Positions 52,707 through 61,389 of a stretch of DNA of 64,000 nucleotides are shown one piece after another. A program made the translations under genes and the position numbers. The stretch spans positions 124,001-188,000 of the forward strand of contig JAOAPE010000002.1 of the NCBI GenBank assembly GCA_025462725.1. The letters run 5' to 3'. Position 1 is the stretch's first letter. Each line of letters starts with the position of its first letter. The notes beneath the pieces were generated by a model. It did no database searches, was not told where the DNA came from, and saw nothing but the letters and a program-made list of their open reading frames with translations. The DNA is from Terriglobales bacterium. GTDB lineage: Bacteria > Acidobacteriota > Terriglobia > Terriglobales > Acidobacteriaceae.

Positions 52707-54275
52707 TTGCAGAGAGATAGTTCAAGCTTCGCCAATTTGTTTTGGCACCGATGTCGAGTGAACACATTCAGAGTGCCGTATTCGGCATACCACATGATTC
52801 TCGACATCGAAAATAGCAAGATGAGATCGTCAGTTTACAAACTGTACAGATGGATGTGTGCTGAGACAGACCGCAGTTGCGTTCTCACGGCGCAGACATC
52901 GGACATCCGCAAAGCCATCGGGCTGTGTGAAAACGCAATCATAAAGGCCAGGAATGAACTTGTGCGCTTGTGCCTCATCCGCGCTGAACTCATGGGCGGA
53001 CCAGGAGGCGGCTATCACTTCACGATGATGAATCCAAAGACCAGCCTCCCGATAGAGTGGGGAGTTCGCTCACGACCTCAATTTTTTCGTGTGCCGTATG
53101 CGTCTACACTGTCCTCTATTTTTCCTGAGAAGTGGTCTGGGACAGACGCACTGGTCTATGACGAGCTTTGCCAAAGGATGGGACAGTCGGGCATCAACGA
53201 AGTCCCCAGGACAGAGTGTCACTGGTTAAAGCAAATAAGCAAGAACACGCTTAACGCTGCCGAGCGACACCTCGCTGAGACAGGATTCATTCGTGTCACG
53301 GACAGCATCATCGAAGTGCTGCATCCCGAAACTTCGCAATCAATGCCGGCAAGGGCTTGGAATCAAGAGCCGAGTGATCGAGCTTACTACGTTGAAAAAG
53401 ATACGGGATTTCGGAAGGTATTCACGGAGGAACTGTTAACTCCGCAGGTCATCGAAACATACTTCCGCAAGAGCTTGCCAAGGCCAGAGGAGTGGAACGG
53501 AGGCGACGCGCACTGCCCATTTCACGACGACCAAACTCCGTCACTCTCTATTAACACGGAGACTGGCCAATTTTGCTGCCACGGTTGCGGGGCCGCCGGG
53601 AACAAACTTGTAACCTTTGAAATGCGCCTCATGGAGACAGAGGACGTGCAAGCTGCGTTTACGAGTGTCGCAAGAAAGATCGGAGTTACGCTCTGCCCAC
53701 GGGGTCGCGGCAAAGTAACGCACCAGCACGAGTATGTTGATGCGAAGGGCATACCGCAATATCTATTAAGAAGATACGAGGACGGCACTGCAAGCTTTTA
53801 CCATTACCAGGGATCGTTCTTGAAGCCAGGATTGAAGCGCAGGAAACGGTTGCTGTACAACTTGCCCCAAGTCATCCAAGCGCAAGTAGTGCTCATTGTT
53901 GAGGGAGAGAAGAAAGCCGATATCCTCAGCGCACTTGGTCTGTGCGATCCCAATGGTCGGCCGGTTGCCGTCACTGCCACAGGTGGGGCCGATTCCTGGC
54001 ATACAGAGTTCGTCGAGCATTTATTGGGCAAGCAAGTACTTCTCTTGCCGGATTGCGATGATCCGGGTATTACATACAGCGACTCAGTAGAGGCATCATT
54101 GCAACGAGTGGGAATAGAGTTCAATACGGTCTACTTCAATGAGTTCGGAAACGATTTCCGATGCTATCTAGAGACATTCGGGAAGGAGAGCTTCGTGCGG
54201 TATCTGGATTGCCCTTGGGTTGCACTTTCCCCAGTGCTGCCAGCCTTCATAGGTACAGGTGAAATCTCGATCTAG
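52707..54275 (+). CDS. Primase-like replication protein (CHC2 zinc finger and TOPRIM)
   Basis: About 522 aa. The N-terminal 230 residues are winged-helix-like (SSVYKLYRWMCAETDRSCVLTAQTSDIRKAI), as in small replication initiators. A DnaG-type CHC2 zinc finger follows (HCPFHDDQTPSLSI...FCCHGCGAAGNKL). A TOPRIM domain comes next (VVLIVEGEKKADILSALGL, LLLPDCDDPGITYSD, the Glu and DxD pattern). The start is taken as the TTG at 52707 with GGAGG four bases upstream; GTG 52692 is the alternative. It would prime replication of the integrated element. The C-terminus lacks a helicase domain. Confidence 0.85.
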   Translation: MQRDSSSFANLFWHRCRVNTFRVPYSAYHMILDIENSKMRSSVYKLYRWMCAETDRSCVLTAQTSDIRKAIGLCENAIIKARNELVRLCLIRAELMGGPGGGYHFTMMNPKTSLPIEWGVRSRPQFFRVPYASTLSSIFPEKWSGTDALVYDELCQRMGQSGINEVPRTECHWLKQISKNTLNAAERHLAETGFIRVTDSIIEVLHPETSQSMPARAWNQEPSDRAYYVEKDTGFRKVFTEELLTPQVIETYFRKSLPRPEEWNGGDAHCPFHDDQTPSLSINTETGQFCCHGCGAAGNKLVTFEMRLMETEDVQAAFTSVARKIGVTLCPRGRGKVTHQHEYVDAKGIPQYLLRRYEDGTASFYHYQGSFLKPGLKRRKRLLYNLPQVIQAQVVLIVEGEKKADILSALGLCDPNGRPVAVTATGGADSWHTEFVEHLLGKQVLLLPDCDDPGITYSDSVEASLQRVGIEFNTVYFNEFGNDFRCYLETFGKESFVRYLDCPWVALSPVLPAFIGTGEISI

Positions 54276-54302
54276 CAGCAAGGAGATCAGCGTCGTCGAT
54301 TG

Positions 54303-54776
54303 CTAGAGAAACCTATCGGGGATACAGGTAAGACCATGCACTAGAAACATAAAAGCTGCAATCCCGCACCCGAAGCAACTTAGAAATAGGTTCTTCGTCT
54401 CACTGATGCAGAACCCAACGAGTGCGAGTGCGACAAGAATTGTGCTCGTACCGATATAACGAAGCGACTGGCTATATCCATGCCTCTCGTCTCTATCACC
54501 CCAATCAGAAACTTTCTTCCATCCCGACAACAGCGTGTAGATGACGTAAAGATCAAGCAATAGGAAAACGCCAGCGAAAATAGCAAATTCATAAGCCTTG
54601 AAGAAACGCACCGAGAACAACGTCAGGCCAACAAACAAAGGGCCGACCCAGTAGATTGCGCAGCCAATGATGGCGAAGCTGATCCAGCGACTAAGAGTTT
54701 CTTGTCTTTCCTTAACTGGCTCACACAGAAGCACAACAATCACTACCAATAAAATGACCACTGCCGCGTTTGCCAT
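54303..54776 (-). CDS. Hypothetical membrane protein
   Basis: About 157 aa with five predicted membrane helices (AAVVILLVVIVVLLC, WISFAIIGCAIYWVGPLFVGL, FAIFAGVFLLLDLYVIYTLL, TSTILVALALVGF, LFLSCFGCGIAAFMFLV). Length and topology match no family that I can name. The ATG at 54776 has GGAG eight bases upstream; a longer frame to 54839 would add a poor leader. It is divergent from the XRE regulator and could be an immunity, phage or island-specific membrane protein. Confidence 0.55.
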   Translation of the reverse strand: MANAAVVILLVVIVVLLCEPVKERQETLSRWISFAIIGCAIYWVGPLFVGLTLFSVRFFKAYEFAIFAGVFLLLDLYVIYTLLSGWKKVSDWGDRDERHGYSQSLRYIGTSTILVALALVGFCISETKNLFLSCFGCGIAAFMFLVHGLTCIPDRFL

Positions 54777-54892
54777 AAGACCGACTCCAATTTCTGGACA
54801 GCAAATCGTCATCCAGATCAGAACTGAAGTCAAGCACAATGTGACTCATAGGATGTTTACGCATCGGCTGTGCGCCCCGAAGATGGCTGGGA

Positions 54893-55108
54893 ATGCCAGT
54901 AGACATCCGAATCCGCTTTGGCCGCGCGATCCGGCGCATCCGAGAAAAGCAAGCAATTAATCAAGAAGAAGCAGCCGAGCGCTGCGGCTTGCATCGCACG
55001 TACTATTCTGGGATAGAGCGCGGCGTAAGGAACATTTCTATTATCAATATTGAGAAGATCGCCCGTGGTTTGAAGATCAGCCTTCCTGAACTCTTCAAGC
55101 GTCTTTGA
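54893..55108 (+). CDS. XRE-family transcriptional regulator
   Basis: A 71-aa protein that is one helix-turn-helix domain: FGRAIRRIREKQAINQEEAAERCGLHRTYYSGIERGVRNISIINIEKIARGLKISLPELF. Size and sequence resemble the controller (C) proteins of type II restriction-modification systems and small phage repressors. The R-M cluster lies 0.9-4 kb downstream on the opposite strand, which supports that role. No C-box palindrome was recognised in front of it. Confidence 0.85.
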   Translation: MPVDIRIRFGRAIRRIREKQAINQEEAAERCGLHRTYYSGIERGVRNISIINIEKIARGLKISLPELFKRL

Positions 55109-55136
55109 TACGGTGGCATCAGCGGTAAATTAGGCC

Positions 55137-55316
55137 ATGTCCACTAGAACGTTCTACGGGCCAGAGACGCAAACCAACTCTCGCGACGAAGCGATCCAGC
55201 GTTCAAGAATTTACTTAGTGTGGACACTTCACCGAATCACTAAGGACTCGGATTACGAACTTGTAGAGATCGAAACTCTGTCGCAGCAAATCGAACAAGA
55301 CTCACAGCCGCTTTAG
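55137..55316 (+). CDS. Possible small protein after the XRE gene (weak)
   Basis: A 59-aa frame starting 29 bp after the XRE stop and overlapping the 3' end of the convergent HEPN-like gene by 77 bp. The sequence (IYLVWTLHRITKDSDYELVEIETLSQQIEQD) has no recognised family. It may be a chance frame. Confidence 0.25.
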   Translation: MSTRTFYGPETQTNSRDEAIQRSRIYLVWTLHRITKDSDYELVEIETLSQQIEQDSQPL

Positions 55317-55938
55317 CGTTTAGGTCTAACTTCGCACTGCCAAAGTCAATTTCACCCTGAGCGGAAACATATTCCAAAAATGCACTCGCGCTATTCAAAT
55401 CGGGAGTGCCATCTGGTCTACGCTCATAAGGGTCCGCGCCATGATGGACTATTCGGTTACGGGCTGCGACCATCGGCCAGAGGAAATCCGTAATAGTCGC
55501 CGGGAAATCAATCCCAAAACGCTGTTCGATGTTATTCAGAATCGATCCCCATTCCCCCTTATCTTTGAATCTGTCGGTTCGATTGCGCGGCGCAGGAGGG
55601 GTCACAAAAACCCGTGCATCTCTGACCATCCAGAGAAATGCTGCTTGCAAACGCGAAACCAAAGCGACGAGGGCATTATTCCTTAGGAACTTCGTTTGAT
55701 CGCTGTGGGTAGAGAGTGTCTCGACGTATTCATCATCCAGACGGCTGCTTCCGCCATATTTCTTTACAAGGCTTTCAATCTCAGCCACATTCCTGTCGGT
55801 TTCTTCAGAGAGCTTTGCAATTGCAGCACCGAAAGTGCCGAGAACCAGCAGATGAACGTCGCGCTCGAATAAGCTAAGCTCAAGCCCAAAGGGATCGTAA
55901 TCTTCCAAACCTTCGATCATCGGCTCTAATGTATCCAT
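55240..55938 (-). CDS. HEPN-like domain protein
   Basis: A 232-aa, largely helical protein. Its C-terminal half contains AARNRIVHHGA, a clean R-x4-H motif, the signature of HEPN ribonucleases and of catalytic or structural HEPN folds in antiphage systems. The N-terminal half is a long amphipathic region (HLLVLGTFGAAIAKLSEETDRNVAEIESLVKKY). It follows the PD-(D/E)XK gene by 72 bp on the same strand, so it is the last gene of the restriction-modification cluster. Whether it is an abortive-infection effector is inference from the motif and the location. Confidence 0.55.
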   Translation of the reverse strand: MDTLEPMIEGLEDYDPFGLELSLFERDVHLLVLGTFGAAIAKLSEETDRNVAEIESLVKKYGGSSRLDDEYVETLSTHSDQTKFLRNNALVALVSRLQAAFLWMVRDARVFVTPPAPRNRTDRFKDKGEWGSILNNIEQRFGIDFPATITDFLWPMVAARNRIVHHGADPYERRPDGTPDLNSASAFLEYVSAQGEIDFGSAKLDLNAKAAVSLVRFAATEFRSLQVRNPSP

Positions 55939-56010
55939 CGGACTCCCATTCGGCCCATGTCAACCCCGTGTTGGGGGCCAGAACTAGGTTGCGCCGCAGC
56001 GCGATCGGGC

Positions 56011-57516
56011 TTACCCAAACAACTGAGAGGAAGCATTGAAATCAGAAAAGACGCGCAGTCTGCCGGACTCAAGAGTCAGCAAATCTGTGTCTACATGGTT
56101 GTTAAGGAACCTGATAGACCAAGAATTGGCGGGGACATTGGCCGCGAGAGCGATTACTTTTCTTCGAGGAAGATGTGTTTGCGTAGACCTCAGAAAGTCA
56201 TAGTGCAGAACTTGCCCTAGCCCACATCGCAACCTAGCAATAAAATTCTTTGGAGTGATGCTCTTTACTTCTATGATGAACTCCTGCTGTTGATGCCGAA
56301 CAAGTAAATCAACTGTGTTCCGATCCGAGAAAACGTCCGCCCCCTTATCTCTGCAGGTTTGAGCAATCAACAACACCATTTGATCGTGAAGCCTGTGAGC
56401 ACTTCTCGTAAGTTCCGCGTTGTAGACTGACTCGATAGTGCGGTTCGCTGGAGGATTGGCGGGAGGCTCGACTCCTTCAAAGGGCGTCAGCGTTATTGCT
56501 CCCCCTTCCGGCAAATTGCCTCCTGGCAACTCATCATCTTGTTCTTCCCCTGCAACGAACTCCCTTTCGGCTCGTACCGCAGGAGTCTCCGCTTCGGGAA
56601 GTTCGGGAATTGAGAGATCGACGCCTCCGTATTCGGAATACCAACGCAACCTGTCCGCTTGACTTACTGTTCCAATTGTCCAAAATGAAGAGGGAATCTC
56701 TAACGCCGCGCAGAAATGACTAATTTCTTGCGCGTGTTCATTGCCAAAAGCACTGATTTCGAGAAAAGGCGACCGCCCTTCATGAATAACCGTAAAGATT
56801 TCGGTTAGTCCTAGAAACTTAAGCCAATCTTGGGCATTGCGCCGCTGTCGCAATCCTTGACGTGGCAACCTGACTCCACCATTTCTCGCAGCGACAATCG
56901 CGGCAACGCAAGGTGCATGATCACCGTTTGTCGAGCAGCGCATTACATAAGTTTCAAATTCGTCCACTGTAAGACTGGGGGCAGCACCTGCCTGAGAGAG
57001 GCCGCGTAAGACTCTCCATGCGAGAACGGAAGGTCTAATCAGGATGCCGGATCGGTGTTGCAACTCCGTGAAAGTACGAACTGCAGCTAATGGCGTACCC
57101 TCGATCGCCGTCCGCTGTGTTGTGCTGATCGCAACATGATGTCCGTTTGGGTATTGGAACCTCAGGGCTTGTAGCGTAATGATTTCCGTGAAGCCCATCG
57201 AGCCATCGAGCAACGCGAGACCCAAAGGTGTCAGTGTTATTTGGGGAACGACTTCAAGGGAATACGTAAGCCCCAACTCGCTGAGCACCTGTTGATAGTC
57301 TCTCCAGGCGTCGGGCTGTCCAGTATCTTCTCTGACGTTTGCCGTGAACTGCTGATTAGCGATCAGGTAATTGTTGATGTCCGTGGCAGGATCAGCGTTT
57401 CTGGAAAACTCATTCGCAGCCCACAGTATGTGGTACAGATGCTCCGCCGTAAGGATTCCCATGTGGTGGTTGAGCCGCCACGAATAGCCGGGATGGGGGA
57501 GGTCTGGAAATGCCAT
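56011..57516 (-). CDS. Probable restriction endonuclease (PD-(D/E)XK)
   Basis: A 501-aa protein with no close family that I recognise. Near the C-terminus it has a D-x10-E-V-K core (VDLLVRHQQQEFIIEVKSI) followed by a conserved Gln (GLGQVLHYD). That is the PD-(D/E)XK nuclease pattern with the Asp, Glu and Lys in place. The N-terminal region is helical and may recognise DNA. The gene starts 5 bp after the methyltransferase stop, so the pair is expressed together and it is most likely the cognate nuclease. The recognition site is unknown. Confidence 0.6.
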   Translation of the reverse strand: MAFPDLPHPGYSWRLNHHMGILTAEHLYHILWAANEFSRNADPATDINNYLIANQQFTANVREDTGQPDAWRDYQQVLSELGLTYSLEVVPQITLTPLGLALLDGSMGFTEIITLQALRFQYPNGHHVAISTTQRTAIEGTPLAAVRTFTELQHRSGILIRPSVLAWRVLRGLSQAGAAPSLTVDEFETYVMRCSTNGDHAPCVAAIVAARNGGVRLPRQGLRQRRNAQDWLKFLGLTEIFTVIHEGRSPFLEISAFGNEHAQEISHFCAALEIPSSFWTIGTVSQADRLRWYSEYGGVDLSIPELPEAETPAVRAEREFVAGEEQDDELPGGNLPEGGAITLTPFEGVEPPANPPANRTIESVYNAELTRSAHRLHDQMVLLIAQTCRDKGADVFSDRNTVDLLVRHQQQEFIIEVKSITPKNFIARLRCGLGQVLHYDFLRSTQTHLPRRKVIALAANVPANSWSIRFLNNHVDTDLLTLESGRLRVFSDFNASSQLFG

Positions 57517-57521
57517 TTTGT

Positions 57522-58688
57522 CTACTTGAAACGGGCTATTGCCTCTGCAATTTTCTTCCCGACTTCGTAAGCAAGAAGAGGGGGAACCGCATTTCCTACT
57601 TGTCGATATTGCGCCGTGCTCGTGCCTTGAAACAGGTACCAGTCAGGGAAACTCTGTAGCCGAGCAGCTTCTCTAACACTGATCACGCGAGGCTCGAAGG
57701 GATGAATATGTGGCCGACCGCCACCGGCTCCCGATCCGACAAGAACAGTTCCCGATGGTTTAAGCGGATCGATTCGATCTGTGTGATCCGTTCTGTCCCG
57801 ATGTCCGGGCGCAATCTTCATATAACGCGCTCTCACTTTGGGCCCATGTTCCCGAATGTCATGGTTGGGAAGTCCCGAAACGGACTGAAGGGCCCACGAA
57901 CTCGGTATACCCTCACCGTTCCGGTTTGTAAGCGACGCAGTGATCTCCTCGGCCTTCGGGCCGGTGGGTACTTCCGGGAACTCGAACGCTACATTTTGTT
58001 TTAATCCGACTAGTATGACGCGCTCACGAAACTGGGGAATACCGAATGACGCAGCGTTCAACCTCGCGGAGTGTAAGTAATAGCCAGTCTTTTTCTTTGC
58101 ATACTCGACTAGCGTCCGCCAGTCCTCGCCATTGTTTACGCTGAGCAAGCCGGGAACGTTCTCGAAGAGGAACGCCTTCGGCCTAATCGCAGCAATTAAA
58201 TCGAAGTACTTTAGTGCCAGCTTGCCACGAGGATCGGCTAAGGCTCCTCTTCGTCCTAATATGCTGAACGACTGACAAGGAGGCCCCGCTGCTATCAAGT
58301 CTATCTTTGTCGTGCCAGCGAGGGCGCACAGTTTCTGCTTAGTTAGTTGCAGCGCATCTTCCTTGCAAGCCTTTGCGTGGGGCAAGTTAGCGACGACAGT
58401 ATCAACGAATGCGGGTGCAACATCGCTTGCGACTCGTGTTCCAAACCCAGCAAAACTCAATCCGAGATCGAGTCCGCCACCGCCACAAAATAGGCTAATA
58501 AGATTGTGGGTTGGCTTAGCCAACGACTCTCTTTTGAATGCGCCGAGACGCAAGAGATACGAATTTGGTTCGCGTCTGTTTAGACGCGCCTCCAGCGATT
58601 CGATGGGCTCAAACTCGAAAAGGGGAAGAGAGACGCCGTTGCCCTTAAGAGGCGATTTGAGTCGAGGAGGAGTGGTGACGGTGCTCAT
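57522..58688 (-). CDS. DNA (cytosine-5-)-methyltransferase
   Basis: About 388 aa (m5C type). Motif I is ISLFCGGGGLDLGLSFAGF and motif IV is AAGPPCQSFSILGRRG, with the catalytic Cys. Motif VI is LFENVPGLL, motif VIII is FGIPQFRERVILVG, and motifs IX-X are REAARLQSFPDWY and QVGNAVPPLLAYEVG. The target recognition domain sits between VIII and IX. The ATG at 58688 overlaps the vsr stop by one base (TAATG), so the Vsr and methyltransferase are translationally coupled, as in known dcm-vsr pairs. Cytosine methylation would protect DNA from the co-encoded nuclease. Confidence 0.93.
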   Translation of the reverse strand: MSTVTTPPRLKSPLKGNGVSLPLFEFEPIESLEARLNRREPNSYLLRLGAFKRESLAKPTHNLISLFCGGGGLDLGLSFAGFGTRVASDVAPAFVDTVVANLPHAKACKEDALQLTKQKLCALAGTTKIDLIAAGPPCQSFSILGRRGALADPRGKLALKYFDLIAAIRPKAFLFENVPGLLSVNNGEDWRTLVEYAKKKTGYYLHSARLNAASFGIPQFRERVILVGLKQNVAFEFPEVPTGPKAEEITASLTNRNGEGIPSSWALQSVSGLPNHDIREHGPKVRARYMKIAPGHRDRTDHTDRIDPLKPSGTVLVGSGAGGGRPHIHPFEPRVISVREAARLQSFPDWYLFQGTSTAQYRQVGNAVPPLLAYEVGKKIAEAIARFK

Positions 58689-59107
58689 TAAGCAATATCC
58701 TTGTGTCCGAGGAATTTCTTGATCTTGCTTGCCAGCTTCTCGCGATCTCCAAGTTGACACTCCCAAATGACAAGTTGCTGCCAACCTAGCCGCTGTAATT
58801 TCCTACGTACGATCTTGTCGCGCTTGGCATTCCCTTCGAGCTTTGGCTGCCAATACTGCAATTTTGATTTCGGAGGCCGCGAATTGGAACAACGTCGATG
58901 GAGGTGCCAGAAGCATCCGTTGATGAAAATCACTTTCTGTCTACTCTTGAACACCATGTCGGGATGTCCGGGCAAATCCGAGTCGTGACGGCGGAATCGA
59001 AAGCCCATGTTGTGCGTCAGCTTTCGCACGAAGAGTTCGGGCTTCGTATCCTTAGAGCGAATCAGGCTCATGCGTTGGCTTCGCTCGGCTGGTGTCATGA
59101 TGTCCAA
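58688..59107 (-). CDS. vsr: Very short patch repair endonuclease
   Basis: A 139-aa Vsr: MTPAERSQRMSLIRSKDTKPEL, LGHPDM-type segment GHPDMVFKSRQKVIFINGCFWH (the Asp and zinc-like His/Cys ligands) and the C-terminal RRKLQRLGWQQLVIWECQL. It nicks DNA 5' of T:G mismatches that arise when 5-methylcytosine deaminates, so it belongs with a 5mC methyltransferase. It is the first gene of the cluster. The start may be the internal ATG of MTPAERS at 59098. No terminator is seen before the methyltransferase. Confidence 0.94.
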   Translation of the reverse strand: MDIMTPAERSQRMSLIRSKDTKPELFVRKLTHNMGFRFRRHDSDLPGHPDMVFKSRQKVIFINGCFWHLHRRCSNSRPPKSKLQYWQPKLEGNAKRDKIVRRKLQRLGWQQLVIWECQLGDREKLASKIKKFLGHKDIA

Positions 59108-59215
59108 GTCTGCCCCTCCGAAGGAAAACGCTGGCTGTCGCTACAAAAAAACAACTGATGTGTGTTGTTGGGAGAGTATCGAACAATCGCAAGTGTAATC
59201 AAGCCTAAGTTTTCG

Positions 59216-59881
59216 TTATCGTGACGCTGTTGCCGTTACGTTCAAGATTCGGTAGACAGAAGTTGCGTACCACCGTTTGCCGCTGCGAGGATTCAGCCCT
59301 TCCAAGTTCAGAGTGTTCGCAATCTTGTCTACGGCTAATCCACCCTCGCGCAAAACTTGCATTCTTTTGATTACCTCAATCTCGCCGGGTCTCTCACCGT
59401 ATGGCTTCCTCCCTTCACAGCTTCCAAACTTGGATCGTATCCGTTGACGCGCACCGCGTAGCTTTTGGACAATCATGGTGCGTTCGTACTGGGCAAAAGC
59501 TCCGAGTATTTGCCTCATCAGGATTCGGCTGGGGTCATCAGAGCACATGTCCGGTTCACTAACGCTTACGATTTCAAATCCGTGCCGCTTCATGTCGGCA
59601 ATAATCGATTCCTGAACCATCAAATCACGGGCCAGCCTGTCGAGTTTCTCGACCAGCACCAGCTTTGTGCCGTTAGCGTGAAGCGCAACCAGCAGTTGCT
59701 GAAGAGCCGGACGATGTTCCAAGTCCTTTGTGCCGGACACGCCCTTCTCCTCAAAGATGTGCGCGATCCTGATGCCATTTGCGCTGGCATACTTCTTCAC
59801 GGCTGCAAGCTGACGGGGGAATCCGTCTCCATCTAGTTGTCCTTTGCCAGAAACCCGAAGATACGCAAATGCCTTTTTCAT
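59216..59881 (-). CDS. Serine recombinase (resolvase/invertase family)
   Basis: About 221 aa. The catalytic domain has the Ser in AYLRVSGKGQ, then EKGVSGTKDLEHRPALQQLL, VEKLDRLARDLMVQES and GAFAQYERTMI. A C-terminal DNA-binding part (VIKRMQVLREGGLAVDKIANTLN) contains the HTH. It belongs to the small resolvase type, about the size of Tn3/Hin resolvases. The ATG at 59881 begins directly at the MKKAFAYLRV fold. It marks the far side of the island and may catalyse its excision or resolve a transposon. Confidence 0.92.
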   Translation of the reverse strand: MKKAFAYLRVSGKGQLDGDGFPRQLAAVKKYASANGIRIAHIFEEKGVSGTKDLEHRPALQQLLVALHANGTKLVLVEKLDRLARDLMVQESIIADMKRHGFEIVSVSEPDMCSDDPSRILMRQILGAFAQYERTMIVQKLRGARQRIRSKFGSCEGRKPYGERPGEIEVIKRMQVLREGGLAVDKIANTLNLEGLNPRSGKRWYATSVYRILNVTATASR

Positions 59882-60591
59882 GTTTTCAGTATCCACGTAT
59901 TGGGTACGCACGTCAACACAAATTCTACGGAATTAGTTAACATATTGAAAATAAAGCTCTCCCGCTACGAAAGAAAAGTCCTCGTTTGAACTCTCCTCAG
60001 TCGGCAAACGGTCGTTTTTGGAACGTGGATCGCTGCGCTTCTAAGTGACTGATTTCAGGAGAGAGGAAGATTACTAACGAGACCCCGTTTTTGGAACGCA
60101 ATGAAGAAACGAAACCTTCGGCGTAACCAGTGACCGCAGTGACTATCACCAAAGGGTGTCAACCTCCCCTCTCGATGAGACCGGGGCTAGGAGTCTCCCC
60201 ACCCCGGCTGCAATACGGCGCAAGTCACCAGGCCAAAATGGATGGACTAGGGGGTCAGCACCCGACGAGGCGCACGTGCCAGTTGCTTGGGATGTTAGGA
60301 TGGCCGAAATCGTCACATCATCTCGCTTGTCCAATGAAGCAATTCCGCGTTTTGATCGAGACTGTTCCCCCTTTTGTCCTGATTTCAGAGCACCGCTCTT
60401 TATTAGGTCTGCTCATATACCTACCAGTTATCTCAAAAGTGCTTGATAAATGCGCCTCTGTTCCGTTTTCGTAAATTTTTACCTGCATCCTCTCATTTAG
60501 TTTGACACCAATCCATCCCCCGTTTAATCTTCGCTCGCTCTCCATCGTAACCGGCCCCCATAACGAATCTTCACCATAACGGAGTCCCCCA
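59882..60591. other. Gene-free region between the recombinase and the RHS locus
   Basis: No convincing gene. CGTTTTTGGAACG occurs exactly twice (60013-60025 and 60086-60098), 73 bp apart, upstream of the serine recombinase. A stem of CCGGGG with CCCCGG lies near 60180-60208. A promoter candidate is at 60502 (see separate entry). Confidence 0.45.
60502..60530 (+). promoter_or_regulatory. Weak promoter candidate for the RHS operon
   Basis: TTGACA (60502-60507), a 17-bp spacer and TAATCT (60525-60530), 62 bp before the gene at 60592. The -35 box is perfect and the -10 box is poor. Confidence 0.3.
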
Positions 60592-61389
60592 ATGCGCTTG
60601 AAAGTTGTAGTCGCACTGTCCCTGTATTTGCTCCTCATCTGTTCAGCATTTGCACAAGCCCCAACTTCCTCTGCCGCGCTACTCCCCAAACGCGATCCTG
60701 AAGCGGTGAAGGTTCTTCAAGGTGCTGCATCTGTTCATGGGGACGCAGGAATCGCTGGAATCAGAGACACGAAAGCTCTTGTGAAGATCACTTCCTATTC
60801 GGCTGACGGGACGCCCGTAGCCGTTGACGCTGTGATCATCAGTTCGGGAAACAGCATTCGTATCGAAACAACAGGTTCCGACGGCGGCACTCAAGCATTT
60901 GTCGCTAATGAGACTTCTGCCTGGAACGAAAAGCCAGGAGCGAAGCCTGAGTTTCAGCCCCGCAAGTCAGTAGCACCTATCGGCAACACCCATCTTCCAT
61001 CGCTTGTCTTAAATGCTGATATCAAGAATCCCAACTCAGATGTGTCTTTTAAGGATGCCGAACCAGAGGATGCAAAAGGTCTCAAAAGCATCGTTGTCAC
61101 TCGACATGAGCAGGATTCGACTTCCGGTGACGAACGTTACGAAGTTGCCATCAATGGTGTTTCGGGCCTCGTTCAGCAATTGATTTACCACCGACATGCT
61201 CCCAGTAATCTCAAAATTTCCGTGCCTATTCAGGTGAACTACAGCGACTATCGACAGATCCACGGGGTCGCTATTCCATTTCACGTTGAACAATTCATAA
61301 GGGGCCATCTGGCAAGTTCTACAGACATCAAGAGCTTCGATGTGAATGTCGGAGTTGATACGTCAATCTTCCAAGCGAGGGTGAACTGA
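60592..61389 (+). CDS. Secreted hypothetical protein, coupled to RHS protein
   Basis: A 265-aa protein with a signal peptide (MRLKVVVALSLYLLLICSAFAQ). It has a beta-rich mature domain (ALVKITSYSADGTPVAVDAVIISSGNSIRIETTGSDG, and NLKISVPIQVNYSDYRQIHGVAIPFHVEQF). The 'IPFHVEQF..G' C-terminal motif recalls periplasmic lipid-transport or LolA-like folds, but I could not assign a family. Its TGA overlaps the next ATG (TGATG), so it is made together with the RHS protein and is probably its carrier, chaperone or cognate partner (inference). Confidence 0.65.
   Translation: MRLKVVVALSLYLLLICSAFAQAPTSSAALLPKRDPEAVKVLQGAASVHGDAGIAGIRDTKALVKITSYSADGTPVAVDAVIISSGNSIRIETTGSDGGTQAFVANETSAWNEKPGAKPEFQPRKSVAPIGNTHLPSLVLNADIKNPNSDVSFKDAEPEDAKGLKSIVVTRHEQDSTSGDERYEVAINGVSGLVQQLIYHRHAPSNLKISVPIQVNYSDYRQIHGVAIPFHVEQFIRGHLASSTDIKSFDVNVGVDTSIFQARVN

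Noticed and set aside
57702-58722. Plus-strand frames opposite the methyltransferase gene
   Set aside because: They overlap a clear m5C methyltransferase with all motifs and have no features of their own.
50800-60200. A second copy of the tRNA-Ser 3' end as the right island border
   Set aside because: I searched by eye for 'ttcgaatccctctctctccgcca' and shorter parts and found only weak partial matches, such as 'ctctcccgct' near 59961, too short to call an att site.
60130-60474. A 114-codon plus-strand frame upstream of the RHS locus, and an overlapping minus-strand frame at 60318-60689
   Set aside because: Neither shows a domain, signal peptide or ribosome site; the two overlap each other and a promoter candidate, so the region is treated as non-coding.
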